Assembly: GCA_019418225.1 (NCBI GenBank)
Contig: DYCF01000015.1
Location: 1-64,000 of the forward strand
Reading direction: 5' to 3'
Length of the DNA: 64,000 bases
Origin: Clostridiales bacterium
GTDB taxonomy: Bacteria > Bacillota > Clostridia > Lachnospirales > Cellulosilyticaceae
Shown here: positions 1 through 8,970 of the stretch, piece after piece
How positions within the stretch are numbered: position 1 is the stretch's first letter
Layout of the letters: each line of letters opens with the position of its first letter
The notes under the pieces: generated by a model
Database searches by the model: none
Seen by the model: only the letters and a program-made list of their open reading frames with translations
Told to the model about the DNA's origin: nothing
Position numbers and translations under genes: made by a program

Positions 1-117
1 TGTTTAAAAGGAGTGCTATTCATTTTTAAACAGTAGTTTCGCAATTACCTATTAAATATTTATTCTTCATCCCTATAGGTGATTTCTTTCTATATATATT
101 GCGCACCTATAAAAATT

Positions 118-150
118 AGAAGTCTTGCCCCAAAAAAGGGCAAGACTTCT
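118..150 (-). terminator. Intrinsic terminator of the ATP-grasp/M14 operon
   Basis: Perfect 13-bp inverted repeat (AGAAGTCTTGCCC / GGGCAAGACTTCT) around an A/T loop, followed on the minus strand by AATTTTTA. It begins at the stop codon of the last gene of the operon. Positions 1-117 hold no gene that I can see. Confidence 0.9.
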
Positions 151-1081
151 AGTCTTCCGCTATAATTAATTTATATGCCACATCTTGTGCCATAATCAAT
201 GCACTCGCATGAACGAAAAATACAATGCCTGATTGAGGTGCCCTCACTTGTCCTATAATCTTTCCAAGATTAGGTTCAATAATATGGGCAAGTATTTCAC
301 CTGCTCGCACTTCTTCCCCAGGCTTTTTAAAGGACCTGTAAATCCCAGCTTGAGTTGCCTTTATAGAAATAATATCTTCCTCATATAGCGTCGTTGTCAT
401 AAACCCTCGCTTAAGCTGCTTTGTAATAAGCCCTCTTGCTTTTAAGAACCTTAGTGTACTATGAATAGCTTCATCAGCTGAAACTTCATCGATTGTATCT
501 GTTTCATTAGTATAAATAGAAAACGCCTGTACATTCCAGATTTGCCAATTGTAATTTAACGTTGTCGTATCATAAGGCTTAGGCTTTCGAATAACGGCAT
601 ACTGCATCTCAAAATCCTTAGCTAAATTTACTGCCTCATAACCTGTTTTCATCATACGTACATGGGGTAAAAAGTGACCTGCTATATAAAAGCTTGTAAA
701 CTGAATGCCAAACTTAAAATCTTTTACATTTTCAAAAATACCTGCCGCAATACGTTGCGTCGTCTCCCCTTGGTCATATCCTGGAAACATACGATTAATA
801 TCTGTATTGTCAATTACCCAAAACCGTTTGCCACTATTCATCGAATATGGATTGGCACATGGTATTACTAAAATTTCATAACCAGCCACTAATTTCCCCT
901 GTTCTTCTAACTTCTTTAGTCTATGTACAAGCTTTGAACAAATATATAGCTGTTGTACTTCATTGCCTCTTAACGCACCTATAATGCATACAGATTTTTC
1001 ACCTTCTCCAAAGCTATATCCCTTAATACATAAAGGCTGTCTATAGAGAGACTTCATTTCATAAACTATCTTTTCTTTCAT
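149..1081 (-). CDS. Degenerate succinylglutamate desuccinylase/aspartoacylase-like protein (M14 family, probable pseudo-enzyme)
   Basis: 310 aa with the AstE/AspA fold signature (DINRMFPG near residue 94, C-terminal beta-rich domain), clearly paralogous to the gene just upstream. The catalytic residues are gone. The zinc motif GTHGDE of the neighbour reads GALRGNE here (His to Arg38; Glu41 kept). The second zinc His is Thr129 in IQFTS where the neighbour has IDIHA. The catalytic Glu of the neighbour (VVEMG) is Tyr190 (SIYTN). What is seen is loss of two of three zinc ligands and of the general base. Inference: a non-catalytic, perhaps regulatory or substrate-binding partner. Its ATG overlaps the upstream stop (ATGA) and follows AGGAGGG, so the two are translationally coupled. 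Confidence 0.85.
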   Translation of the reverse strand: MKEKIVYEMKSLYRQPLCIKGYSFGEGEKSVCIIGALRGNEVQQLYICSKLVHRLKKLEEQGKLVAGYEILVIPCANPYSMNSGKRFWVIDNTDINRMFPGYDQGETTQRIAAGIFENVKDFKFGIQFTSFYIAGHFLPHVRMMKTGYEAVNLAKDFEMQYAVIRKPKPYDTTTLNYNWQIWNVQAFSIYTNETDTIDEVSADEAIHSTLRFLKARGLITKQLKRGFMTTTLYEEDIISIKATQAGIYRSFKKPGEEVRAGEILAHIIEPNLGKIIGQVRAPQSGIVFFVHASALIMAQDVAYKLIIAED

Positions 1082-2013
1082 TGTATCCCTCCTAGCACTC
1101 TAGCAATCAATGAGCCATTATATACAAGTGGATATTCTCGCAAAGTAAAAATAATGCCCTCACAAGGTGCCACAACTTCTTCTAGCACTTCTCCTGTTAA
1201 AGGGCATACAATCTTACCTATCAAACTCCCCTCACCAACCTTTTCCCAATGTTTCATCTCTGATACAAAAAAGCCTGATGCATTTGCATTAACAAATCCT
1301 ACCTTATGGTCGGAAGAAACAATAGGTGTCATCACTTCTTCCACCGGCCCTTCCCAAATGCCTATTTGCTGCATTAAGTTAAAGATGCCCGCCACAAGCT
1401 GCTCCCCATAAGTTTTTGTCATACGCATACCGACGCCCATTTCTACAACTAATGTAGGTACCCCCCTACTATTTAAGCTATGTGCTAAAGTCGATTGCAA
1501 CACTGTAGACGCTGCATGTACCCAAACAAATTCTACATTTAAATGTTTTGCATAAGGCACTAGCTTGGCAGCTGTTTCTTCACTTACCCTCACTTGTGGT
1601 ACCTCTCTTAGAAAAATATTACTTGCATGAATATCGATACATAAATCTGCTCCTATAATATCATCTATAATCTTAGCGGCTACATATTCAACCATGGCGC
1701 CATCTTGTGATCCTGGAAAAATGCGATTCATATCCAGGTCAAATAATGGAATGCCTCTTGTAATAGAATCTATCCCCTGAGGATTTAAAGCAGGATAAAT
1801 ATCCACAATCCCTTTCAAATATTGCTTTTCGGCCTTAATACGCCGGTTTAATTCATAGCAAACATACTGTCCCTCTAATTCATCACCATGTGTACCCGTT
1901 ACAATACACAGCCTTTTTTCACCTCCTGTTAATTGCTCAGGTTGTAAGGTATGTTTTTGAATAACAAGTCTTTCGTTCACAGGTAAATCAATTGCTACAA
2001 CTTCTTTAATCAT
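1078..2013 (-). CDS. Succinylglutamate desuccinylase/aspartoacylase family zinc hydrolase (M14)
   Basis: About 311 aa. Zinc-binding motif GTHGDE (His43, Glu46) and IDIHAS (His130), substrate-binding DMNRIFPG (about 94-101), catalytic Glu in VVEMG (about 192), then a C-terminal beta domain; all numbered from a GTG at 2016. The family removes N-acyl groups from amino acids or cleaves small amide bonds; the actual substrate is unknown. The ATG at 2013 is chosen over the adjacent GTG at 2016; GGTGGAG lies upstream inside the previous gene, with which it overlaps by several bases. In context (ATP-grasp, alpha-E, transglutaminase) it probably processes a peptide-like product rather than acting in arginine catabolism, since no ast genes are nearby. 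Confidence 0.85.
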   Translation of the reverse strand: MIKEVVAIDLPVNERLVIQKHTLQPEQLTGGEKRLCIVTGTHGDELEGQYVCYELNRRIKAEKQYLKGIVDIYPALNPQGIDSITRGIPLFDLDMNRIFPGSQDGAMVEYVAAKIIDDIIGADLCIDIHASNIFLREVPQVRVSEETAAKLVPYAKHLNVEFVWVHAASTVLQSTLAHSLNSRGVPTLVVEMGVGMRMTKTYGEQLVAGIFNLMQQIGIWEGPVEEVMTPIVSSDHKVGFVNANASGFFVSEMKHWEKVGEGSLIGKIVCPLTGEVLEEVVAPCEGIIFTLREYPLVYNGSLIARVLGGIQ

Positions 2014-2788
2014 CACATGTCTCCACCTTTACCATAATTTCTTGTTTCTGCGTCGTATTCCCATAAAATAAGCCTTTATCTATATTACAATCTCCATAGT
2101 CTCGCCCTATGGCCAGCTTAATATACGTATCATCTATACTGCTATTGTGGGTCGGGTCTAAACCATACCATAAACCCTCACTATAAACTTCTACCCATGC
2201 ATGGGTTTCCCCTTCTCCTAGTATAAAACCTGCTACATACCGAGCTGGTATCTTTTCTGCACGACATAAGGCTAAAAAAATATGGGCATAATCTTGGCAA
2301 ACGCCCTTTTTAATTTCAAATGCTTGAGCTGCCGTCGTATGTATATCTGTACACTGCGTTTCATAATACATTTCATCATTTAATTCCTCCATTAAGAATA
2401 CTGCCTTCTCTAAGTCATTATAAAACTTTGGTATCTTTAATCCATTATAATAACTGGTCAAATCACCTGCTATTTGTGTATAGCTAGAGGGATATTTAAA
2501 AAGTCCCACTAAGTTTTCATCCACAAGTGGTTCCCCTTTCACACTTACAATACCGTCTACATGAAAGTAAAAATGGTTATGTGGCCTTTTAATACATCCT
2601 GTATAAAGATGATTTCCAAAACAATCTTTAGATTTTGCCAAACTTGCATACGGACTCATTTCAAAGTTTATCTCATGGACCTCTTGCATCTTGGTATGAT
2701 GTGGGATGCATCTTAAGGAAAAATAATGCATCCCCACATTGTTTTCAAAAGTTAATGTTCTCTCAAAAATAAATTTTAACTTTTTCAT
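2006..2788 (-). CDS. Transglutaminase-like cysteine protease family protein
   Basis: 260 aa. N-terminal beta region typical of the bacterial transglutaminase N domain, then a transglutaminase core with a Cys-His-Asp triad: Cys164 in GVCQDYAH, His196 in THAWVEVY, Asp211 in LDPTHN. No signal peptide, so cytoplasmic. Genes of this type are repeatedly linked with alpha-E and circularly permuted ATP-grasp genes in bacteria (established association), where they are thought to cleave or crosslink peptide amides. It lies 17 bp after the alpha-E gene and overlaps the next gene, so it is one operon. Function beyond amide chemistry is unknown. Confidence 0.9.
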   Translation of the reverse strand: MKKLKFIFERTLTFENNVGMHYFSLRCIPHHTKMQEVHEINFEMSPYASLAKSKDCFGNHLYTGCIKRPHNHFYFHVDGIVSVKGEPLVDENLVGLFKYPSSYTQIAGDLTSYYNGLKIPKFYNDLEKAVFLMEELNDEMYYETQCTDIHTTAAQAFEIKKGVCQDYAHIFLALCRAEKIPARYVAGFILGEGETHAWVEVYSEGLWYGLDPTHNSSIDDTYIKLAIGRDYGDCNIDKGLFYGNTTQKQEIMVKVETCDD

Positions 2789-2805
2789 GCTCTATCCCCT
2801 AGCCT

Positions 2806-3477
2806 TCAAAAAATACTTTCTAACAAATGAACAGCATGTCCCACATCCTTCACTTTATAATTTTGATTTTCACATAGTCTATCAAACGCTTCAAGGCTAC
2901 TCCTATCATATTCCCAGTCGATCTTACCTATTTGTTTTTTTACCTTATCCCACTCTTTTTTCAAGTCATATTCCCCTATGCTTAGCCTTAAATATAAATC
3001 AAGACGTTCAATATATTTACCTGTTTTAATCATGTTGCGGCTTTCATCTGACGTCATATAGTCATCAAGGCTTCCCCAGAAAGCATAGATGTCATCAATA
3101 ACTGGCTGCAGTGCTACAAGTGGTGCCTTACTTTCTTTGCTATTTTCAAATACATCTAATGCCATTTGAATATAAGATAAACATTCACTGCTTAAGTCAT
3201 TACGCATCACAACCGCATTATGATAAGCACGTAATAAATTGGCATAAATTGAATCTGGATTATCTTTATCAAATAAATAGTCACTGACAAATTGTTCTTT
3301 AGAAAAATATACATTAGGAATGCTTAATCGCTTACAAAAATCCTTGTAAAACGTAGGTTCCTTCTCAATCATCACATCATAATATCTAAAAAATACCTTA
3401 AGTGTTGTAAACACCCTTTCTGTATAGCGTCCTAACCAAAATAAATGATTTGCTTTCTCTACTCCGATAATACCCAT
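2806..3477 (-). CDS. Alpha-E domain protein (DUF403 family)
   Basis: 223 aa, predicted all-helical, with the family opening (ANHLFWLGRYTERV near residues 9-22) and the later pattern in which Arg/Tyr residues precede YIERLD and LYLRL. Family members are usually nearer 300 aa, so this copy is short. The biochemical role of alpha-E proteins is not established; they almost always accompany a circularly permuted ATP-grasp gene, as here. Its start overlaps the end of the ATP-grasp gene by about 19 bases, implying coupled translation and probably a complex. Confidence 0.85.
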   Translation of the reverse strand: MGIIGVEKANHLFWLGRYTERVFTTLKVFFRYYDVMIEKEPTFYKDFCKRLSIPNVYFSKEQFVSDYLFDKDNPDSIYANLLRAYHNAVVMRNDLSSECLSYIQMALDVFENSKESKAPLVALQPVIDDIYAFWGSLDDYMTSDESRNMIKTGKYIERLDLYLRLSIGEYDLKKEWDKVKKQIGKIDWEYDRSSLEAFDRLCENQNYKVKDVGHAVHLLESIF

Positions 3478-4772
3478 GTGTCTTTAAAACCTCCTCCTTG
3501 TGATGAATTCACTACAAATGAATCCTCATTTCTTGAAAATCTTGTTAAACCACTTGCCCAAACCTTGACATCTGCTCCTGTTAAAACGAAAGCACGTAAA
3601 TCTGCCTTTCGTTCTACACATTCTTGCCCGTCCATAATCTCTAAGTCTATAAAATCAACTATTTCCTGGGCAATAAAACGTCTTGGCTCTTTTATAATGG
3701 TCTGTTTTAACTGTTCAAGTGCCACTTCATCTAAATCTTTTCCAAAGACAACGCCATAACCGCCAGCTTCAGAAACATCTTTTATAACAAGCTTTTCTAA
3801 ATGTGTCATTACATACTCAAAATCTTTTTTATAAAATGGCAAATATGTAGGTGCATTTTTTAAAATGGGTTCTTCCCCTAAGTAATAACGAATCATCATC
3901 GGTACAAAGTAATAAATCCCTTTGTCATCTGCTACCCCATTACCTGGTGTATTAATAATCGCCACATTACCAGCTGCATAAGCTTCCATTAAATGCGGAA
4001 TACCGATTAAGGAGTCTTCATAAAACGTCATCGGATCTAAGTACTCATCTGAAATACGACGATATAATGCCCCTACCTTCTGTTTATCACCTCTATAATC
4101 TTTGAAATAAAGTATGTTCTCATCTACAAAAAGCTCATTGCACGTAGCCAAGACCGCTCCTGTTTGTTCTGCCAAATAGGCATGTTCAAAAAAGGCTGCA
4201 TTATAACGTCCTGGTGTCATAATGACATTAATACCTCCGGTATTGACATAATCCATCATCTCTTTTAGAAGCTTACCATAATCCCTATTATCCACCACAT
4301 GATGATGAACAAATGTCATAGGACTAGCTCTTCTTGTCATTTCTCTTGCAATCATAGGGTAAGACGCACCTGAGGGCACTCTTAAATTATCCTCCAAAAC
4401 ATACCATGTCCCCTCTTTTGCCTGTACTAAATCAATCCCTGAAATATGGCTAAAGATTGCCTTAGGCGGCAAGATTCCCTCACACTGTGGCAGATATCCT
4501 TTAGATGAAAATATAAACTCCTCTGGAATAATCCCTTCTTCTACAATTCGCTTTTCCCCATAAATATCTAATAAAAACTTATTAAGTGCAGTCACTCTTT
4601 GAATAAGTCCCTTTTCTAAATATGCAAACTCCTCTTTAGAAATCACCCTAGGAATAGCATCAAAGGGAAATAGTTGTTCATGAAATACCTTATTTTTATA
4701 AATTCCAAACTTTACCCCATATCGTGCTAATAACTGATTAATACTCTCTCTGTGTTTAATAAGTTCATGCAT
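3459..4772 (-). CDS. Circularly permuted ATP-grasp protein
   Basis: 437 aa. Matches the circularly permuted ATP-grasp family (DUF404/DUF407 region): N-terminal segment ending in FPFDAIPRVIS, SHISGIDLVQAKEGTWYVLEDNLRVPSGASY in the middle (quoted in parts: acidic Glu/Asn metal-ligand pattern LEDNLRVPSG near residue 128), IINTPGNGVADDK near 272-284, and a C-terminal AGGYGVVFGKD glycine loop. Predicted to ligate an amine to a carboxylate using ATP. First gene of the operon; ATG preceded by GGGGGAA. A terminator lies only 25 bp upstream, so its promoter must overlap that hairpin or transcription reads through it. Confidence 0.9.
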   Translation of the reverse strand: MHELIKHRESINQLLARYGVKFGIYKNKVFHEQLFPFDAIPRVISKEEFAYLEKGLIQRVTALNKFLLDIYGEKRIVEEGIIPEEFIFSSKGYLPQCEGILPPKAIFSHISGIDLVQAKEGTWYVLEDNLRVPSGASYPMIAREMTRRASPMTFVHHHVVDNRDYGKLLKEMMDYVNTGGINVIMTPGRYNAAFFEHAYLAEQTGAVLATCNELFVDENILYFKDYRGDKQKVGALYRRISDEYLDPMTFYEDSLIGIPHLMEAYAAGNVAIINTPGNGVADDKGIYYFVPMMIRYYLGEEPILKNAPTYLPFYKKDFEYVMTHLEKLVIKDVSEAGGYGVVFGKDLDEVALEQLKQTIIKEPRRFIAQEIVDFIDLEIMDGQECVERKADLRAFVLTGADVKVWASGLTRFSRNEDSFVVNSSQGGGFKDTWVLSE

Positions 4773-4797
4773 GTCGATTCCCCCTAATAAAAAATAA

Positions 4798-4837
4798 AAA
4801 AAAGCGAAGTGGCTCTTTTAATAAGCCCCTTCGCTTT
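4798..4837 (-). terminator. Intrinsic terminator after the distal TRAP binding-protein gene
   Basis: AAAGCGAAG...CTTCGCTTT with an inner GGGGCTTATT/AAGAGCC stem, followed on the minus strand by a long T-rich run (4786-4803). Separates the TRAP block from the ATP-grasp operon. Confidence 0.85.
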
Positions 4838-4860
4838 CTTTCATCATACAACTGACCTTG

Positions 4861-5868
4861 CTAATAGTCAATATTTTTTAAATATTTAATTTCTTCAATT
4901 TGTCTAATAATGTTTTCATATTTGCTGCCAAATGCCTCATACAAACCTTTGGAGGCCTCTTTTAAACCAGATTTTATTTCTTCTGATAACGCAACAAACT
5001 GTACACCCTGATCCTTTAACCGTGCAATCGCCTCTTGTTCTCTCTCATTCCATAAAGTACGTTCATATGCACCTGCTTCCTTAGCTGCTTCCAAAATAAT
5101 AGCTTGATCCGCCTTACTGAGCTTCTTCATAATATGCTGTGAAGCAACTAATAACTCCGGCATTCTTGTATGCTCATCTAAAATATAATATGGACATACT
5201 TCATACTGCTTGTAGGTTTCATAAGTTGGAATATTATTTTCAGCACCATCTAATGACCCATTTAATATGGCAATATAAATGTCCCCTTCTGACAGTGACT
5301 CTGGTTTTGCACCTAAATCCTCACACATGGCATACATGAGACTATTTTTTTGCACACGAATTCTTTGATCTTGAAAATCTTCAATACGCGTTATCTCTTT
5401 AGTGAAATAAAAGCTTCTTGCTCCTGCATCATACCAGGTAAGTCCCATTAAACCTGCTTCACCTAAGGCCTCTAACATACTTTGTCCCACTTCGCCCTCT
5501 AATACGCGCCACATATGGGCACTATCTGCATATAAGTAAGGTAGCATGAGCGCATGCAACTGGTCTACATATTCTGCTAAAGGGCCTATGGAAACTCGAC
5601 CAAAGGCGATGTTACCACTTTGCATTTCTTTAATAACTTCTGTTTCTTCTCCTAATTTACCATCTGTATATATCTCTATCTGAATTCTTCCTGCTGTCTT
5701 TTCTTTTACCAAATCTGCAAATTTCTGATTGGCAATAGAAGTGGGGTAATCTATTCCTTGAACTTCTGCTAATTTAAATACTTGCTTTTGATCTAACTTC
5801 ATACTTGTTAAAATAATGGTTCCTATCACCAATATCATACCTATCACAATCTTGTGATTTCTATTCAC
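4861..5868 (-). CDS. TRAP transporter solute-binding protein, DctP family (second copy)
   Basis: 335 aa. N-terminal hydrophobic segment (about residues 8-24) without a lipobox Cys, so either a cleaved secreted protein or membrane-anchored. DctP-family features: ADLVKEKT, GRIQIEIY, QRIRVQKN (the conserved Arg that pairs with a substrate carboxylate), LDGAENN near residue 210. It resembles the first binding protein of the block but is divergent and is separated from the permease genes by a terminator-like hairpin (5888-5929). GGAGGTAAAAAGGTG precedes the ATG. It may bind a different carboxylate or feed the sensor kinase rather than the permease. Confidence 0.9.
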   Translation of the reverse strand: MNRNHKIVIGMILVIGTIILTSMKLDQKQVFKLAEVQGIDYPTSIANQKFADLVKEKTAGRIQIEIYTDGKLGEETEVIKEMQSGNIAFGRVSIGPLAEYVDQLHALMLPYLYADSAHMWRVLEGEVGQSMLEALGEAGLMGLTWYDAGARSFYFTKEITRIEDFQDQRIRVQKNSLMYAMCEDLGAKPESLSEGDIYIAILNGSLDGAENNIPTYETYKQYEVCPYYILDEHTRMPELLVASQHIMKKLSKADQAIILEAAKEAGAYERTLWNEREQEAIARLKDQGVQFVALSEEIKSGLKEASKGLYEAFGSKYENIIRQIEEIKYLKNIDY

Positions 5869-5887
5869 CTTTTTACCTCCAAACGTA

Positions 5888-5929
5888 AAAAATAGGCTGT
5901 CCTAGTTTCAACTAGAACAACCTATTTTA
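5888..5929 (-). terminator. Hairpin between dctM-like gene and second binding-protein gene
   Basis: AAAATAGGTTGTTCTAGTT / AACTAGGACAGCCTATTTTTT on the minus strand: stem plus T-run directly after the DctM-type stop. Probably a partial terminator that lowers expression of the downstream gene. Confidence 0.8.
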
Positions 5930-5932
5930 TCA

Positions 5933-7240
5933 TTATTTCAGCAAACCTGCCATAGCTGGTAACCAAAGTGTTAATGGTTCAAAGAATGTGACTAATAATA
6001 ACACCACAATAGTGGCTGCAAAGTATGGTAATAATGTCTTAATAACCTGCTCAATAGATACATTGGATACCTTACATCCTGTAAAGAGAATTGCACCTAC
6101 TGGCGGTGTAATACAACCAATACATAAGTTAAATGTCATCATTACACCAAAATGTACTGGATGCATACCAAAGCTCTCTACGATTGGTAAAAAGATTGGT
6201 GTAAAGATTAAAATAGCAGGTGTTGGGTCCATAAATGTCCCAAGCACTAATAAAATCACATTCATAATAAGCAAGATAATCACTGGATTACTAGAAATAC
6301 CAAGTAACCCTGAGGCAATTAAATCTGGAATTTTTGTAAAGGCAAGAATCCAAGACATAATTGAAGATAAGCCGATTAAGAATACAATAATACTTGTAAG
6401 CTTTGCAGATTCAAGTAAAATTCTTGGTAAATCTGATACTTTAATGTTTTTATAAATGAATGATAAAATTAATGCATAACATACTGCAATTGCAGAACCT
6501 TCTGTAGGTGTGAATACGCCGCCAAGAATCCCGCCAATTACAATAACGATTAATAATAAACTTGGAAGTGCTTCTAAAAATGTTTTCACAACCACTTTAA
6601 ATGGTACGCGTGCTCTACCTTTGTACCCTCTCTTCTTCGCCATAAGATAGGCAATAACCATTACGGCAATCCCCCAGAGAATTCCTGGAATATACCCAGC
6701 TAAGAATAAAGATGTAATTGATACACCGCCAGCTACTGTTGAGAAAATAATTAATGTATTACTCGGTGGAATTAAAATTCCTGTTGGTGCAGATGCAATA
6801 TTAACTGCTGCTGCATAATCTTTGTCATAACCTTCTTCTTCTTCTAATGGCCCCATAATCCCACCAATTGCTGCACAAGCTGCAGAACCAGAACCAGAAA
6901 TAGCGCCAAATAACATATTCGCCACAACATTAGTAAGTGCTAATGAACCTGGAAGTCTACCTACTAATACAAGCGCTAAGTTAACGAGTCTTCTTGCAAT
7001 CCCTCCATTATTCATAATAATCCCTGCTAAGATGAAGAATGGAATGGCAAGTAAGGTGAAAGAATTAATCCCTGTAAAGATTTTTTGTGCTGACATTAAT
7101 GCTGCCTTTGCTCCTGGTAATACGACAACCATTGAAAGGGCTGCCCCTATTCCAACACTAATACTAATTGGTGTTTTAATATAAAGTAAACCGAGAATGA
7201 CAACAATCATAATCAGTCCACATATAAGTGCTGTATTCAT
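5933..7240 (-). CDS. TRAP transporter large permease subunit, DctM family
   Basis: 435 aa, about twelve hydrophobic segments; hallmark stretches PFFILAGIIMN (about 67-77), SGSGSAACAAIGG, PPSNTLIIFS and the C-terminal LCIGCITPPVG. This is the sodium-coupled transport channel that receives substrate from the DctP protein and pairs with the DctQ subunit. ATG at 7240 follows GGAGGAAACATTC, 12 bp after the DctQ stop. Substrate of TRAP systems is usually an organic acid (C4-dicarboxylates, sialic acid, keto acids); nothing here specifies which. Confidence 0.95.
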   Translation of the reverse strand: MNTALICGLIMIVVILGLLYIKTPISISVGIGAALSMVVVLPGAKAALMSAQKIFTGINSFTLLAIPFFILAGIIMNNGGIARRLVNLALVLVGRLPGSLALTNVVANMLFGAISGSGSAACAAIGGIMGPLEEEEGYDKDYAAAVNIASAPTGILIPPSNTLIIFSTVAGGVSITSLFLAGYIPGILWGIAVMVIAYLMAKKRGYKGRARVPFKVVVKTFLEALPSLLLIVIVIGGILGGVFTPTEGSAIAVCYALILSFIYKNIKVSDLPRILLESAKLTSIIVFLIGLSSIMSWILAFTKIPDLIASGLLGISSNPVIILLIMNVILLVLGTFMDPTPAILIFTPIFLPIVESFGMHPVHFGVMMTFNLCIGCITPPVGAILFTGCKVSNVSIEQVIKTLLPYFAATIVVLLLVTFFEPLTLWLPAMAGLLK

Positions 7241-7252
7241 GAATGTTTCCTC

Positions 7253-7738
7253 CTATTGTGCTTTGTTTGATTTAAATGATTTCACGTCATCAATGATATT
7301 ACACACTGAATAAAACATTGATAAAACGCCACTTACTGGCAATGCAAGATAAACAATCCCCATAGGAATCGATAATGCCGAGTCTGTCTGGCTCATAGCG
7401 TGTATTGCAATATAGCCACCGCCATAAGTTAAAACAATTGTGGCAAATAAGAAGATGCAAACCTGTACAATAATCTCAAGAATTGTTTTTGTCTTAAATG
7501 AATATTTGTTCACAAAGAATTCAATTGCCATATGCTCTCTTTTACCTACAACATAAGCTGCTGTAATTAATACTAACCATACAAATAAATACTTTGCCAA
7601 TGCTTCTGTTATAGAACTTGGTGCTTTAAATACAAAACGTGTTACAACTTGCCATGTTACAAGAATTGTCATGATGGCTAATATGGCACACGCAAGCCAC
7701 TCTGTACATTTATTAATGATATTTCTTAATTGATTCAT
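7253..7738 (-). CDS. TRAP transporter small permease subunit, DctQ family
   Basis: 161 aa from the ATG at 7738, which has AGGAGG at ideal spacing; a longer reading frame to 7783 would run into the upstream gene and has no ribosome site. Four hydrophobic helices and the DctQ pattern TRFVFKAPSSITEALAKY (about residues 33-50), then REHMAIEF. Membrane partner of the DctM subunit. Directly downstream of the first binding-protein gene. Confidence 0.92.
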   Translation of the reverse strand: MNQLRNIINKCTEWLACAILAIMTILVTWQVVTRFVFKAPSSITEALAKYLFVWLVLITAAYVVGKREHMAIEFFVNKYSFKTKTILEIIVQVCIFLFATIVLTYGGGYIAIHAMSQTDSALSIPMGIVYLALPVSGVLSMFYSVCNIIDDVKSFKSNKAQ

Positions 7739-7748
7739 GTTAATCCTC

Positions 7749-8756
7749 CTATCGTGCGACCGCTTTAACTGCATCATAGACAACTTTGACTTCTGGATTT
7801 TGTGTTAATTCTGCATGAAGAGGTTTTACTGCTTCTTTTAAAGATGCCACATCCACATCCTCTATAATGTTGGCGCCATTGTCTTTTACACTTTGAAGGT
7901 ATTTTTCTGTTTCTGCTTCCCAAAGCTCATACTCATATTCTCTTGCAATACGTGCAGCTTCATCAAATGCTGCCTGATCTTCTTCAGAAAGGTCTTCATA
8001 AAGGTCATTATTAACAACGACATAATCTGGTACGATTAAATGTCTTGTATACGAATAATATGGTGCAATCTCATAATGCTTTGTATTGGCATAAGAAGCT
8101 TCATTATTTTCAGCCCCATCTACTACCCCTGATTGAATAGCTGTAAATACTTCGCCAAAAGACATTGGCGTCGCTGCACCACCAAGACATTTCATCATTT
8201 TAATATATGTATCTGATTCAGCCGTACGAATTTTCATCCCCTTTAAATCAGCTACTGATTCAATGGGTTTATTAGCATACATATTACGTGTCCCTGCTGT
8301 AAACTGAGAAGCTACTTTTAAGTTATATTCTTCTGCTTGTCCAAATAATGTTGCGACTTCTGGTGAGTCTTCAAAGAATGTTTTTTGATGTGCTTCATCA
8401 TCAAATAAGAATGGCATTTCAAAAGTTAAGAAGCCATCTACCATACTTGAAAGGATTGGATTCCCAACTACAGCCATCTCAATAATACCGTATTGTACTT
8501 GTTCTAATGTTTCTCTTTGAGGTCCTAATAGTTCATTTGGATAAACCTCAAATTTATATCTACCATCTGTAAGCTCAGTAAATACTTCTCCCATTTTCTT
8601 AACTGCCATGGTCTGAGGATGATCTTCAGTTTGAATAACGGCTACATTCCAAACTTTTTGTTTGACACCTGCTGATGTTTCTACCCCGCAGCCTGACATA
8701 ACCACTGTCATTGCCATACCTGTTATAAGCGCTACTAATGCTTTATATTTTTTCAA
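7749..8756 (-). CDS. TRAP transporter solute-binding lipoprotein, DctP family (first copy)
   Basis: 335 aa. Signal peptide with a lipobox (VMSGC, Cys about residue 23), so a lipid-anchored extracellular binding protein. DctP features: GRYKFEVYPNELLG, LKGMKIRTAES (conserved Arg), GVVDGAENNEASY. The start codon is TTG at 8756 preceded by GGAGGAAGGTAACG; no ATG fits. It is the first gene of the transporter unit; a TATAAT -10 lies at 8795-8800 on the minus strand without a convincing -35. Expected to deliver substrate to the DctQM pair. Confidence 0.93.
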   Translation of the reverse strand: MKKYKALVALITGMAMTVVMSGCGVETSAGVKQKVWNVAVIQTEDHPQTMAVKKMGEVFTELTDGRYKFEVYPNELLGPQRETLEQVQYGIIEMAVVGNPILSSMVDGFLTFEMPFLFDDEAHQKTFFEDSPEVATLFGQAEEYNLKVASQFTAGTRNMYANKPIESVADLKGMKIRTAESDTYIKMMKCLGGAATPMSFGEVFTAIQSGVVDGAENNEASYANTKHYEIAPYYSYTRHLIVPDYVVVNNDLYEDLSEEDQAAFDEAARIAREYEYELWEAETEKYLQSVKDNGANIIEDVDVASLKEAVKPLHAELTQNPEVKVVYDAVKAVAR

Positions 8757-8917
8757 CGTTACCTTCCTCCAAGCTAATTACTAATTATATAAAAATTATA
8801 GCAAACATCAGTATTGGCACTCTATTTCATATATTGTTATAAACTTCACTTTTTTGCCCTATTTTTTATAAGGCAAACTTTTATAGCACAATATTGTTTT
8901 CTATTTTTCACAAAAAC

Positions 8918-8970
8918 AATATAAGAATAGGCCCAGCCCTAAAAAACTTAGCTGAACCTATTCTTATATT
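8918..8970 (-). terminator. Terminator overlapping the end of the response-regulator gene
   Basis: Perfect outer stem AATATAAGAATAGG / CCTATTCTTATATT; on the minus strand the 5' arm encodes the last codons (QYKNRFS) and stop of the regulator. Followed by TTGTTTTTG. Codons and the hairpin share the same bases. Confidence 0.8.

Noticed and set aside
2739..3029. Plus-strand open frame opposite the transglutaminase and alpha-E genes
   Set aside because: Shadow of real genes; no ribosome site, no family resemblance.
8813..8830. TTGGCAC on the plus strand, like a sigma-54 -24 box
   Set aside because: The downstream part is TTTCA, not TTGC, and no plus-strand gene follows for 4 kb.
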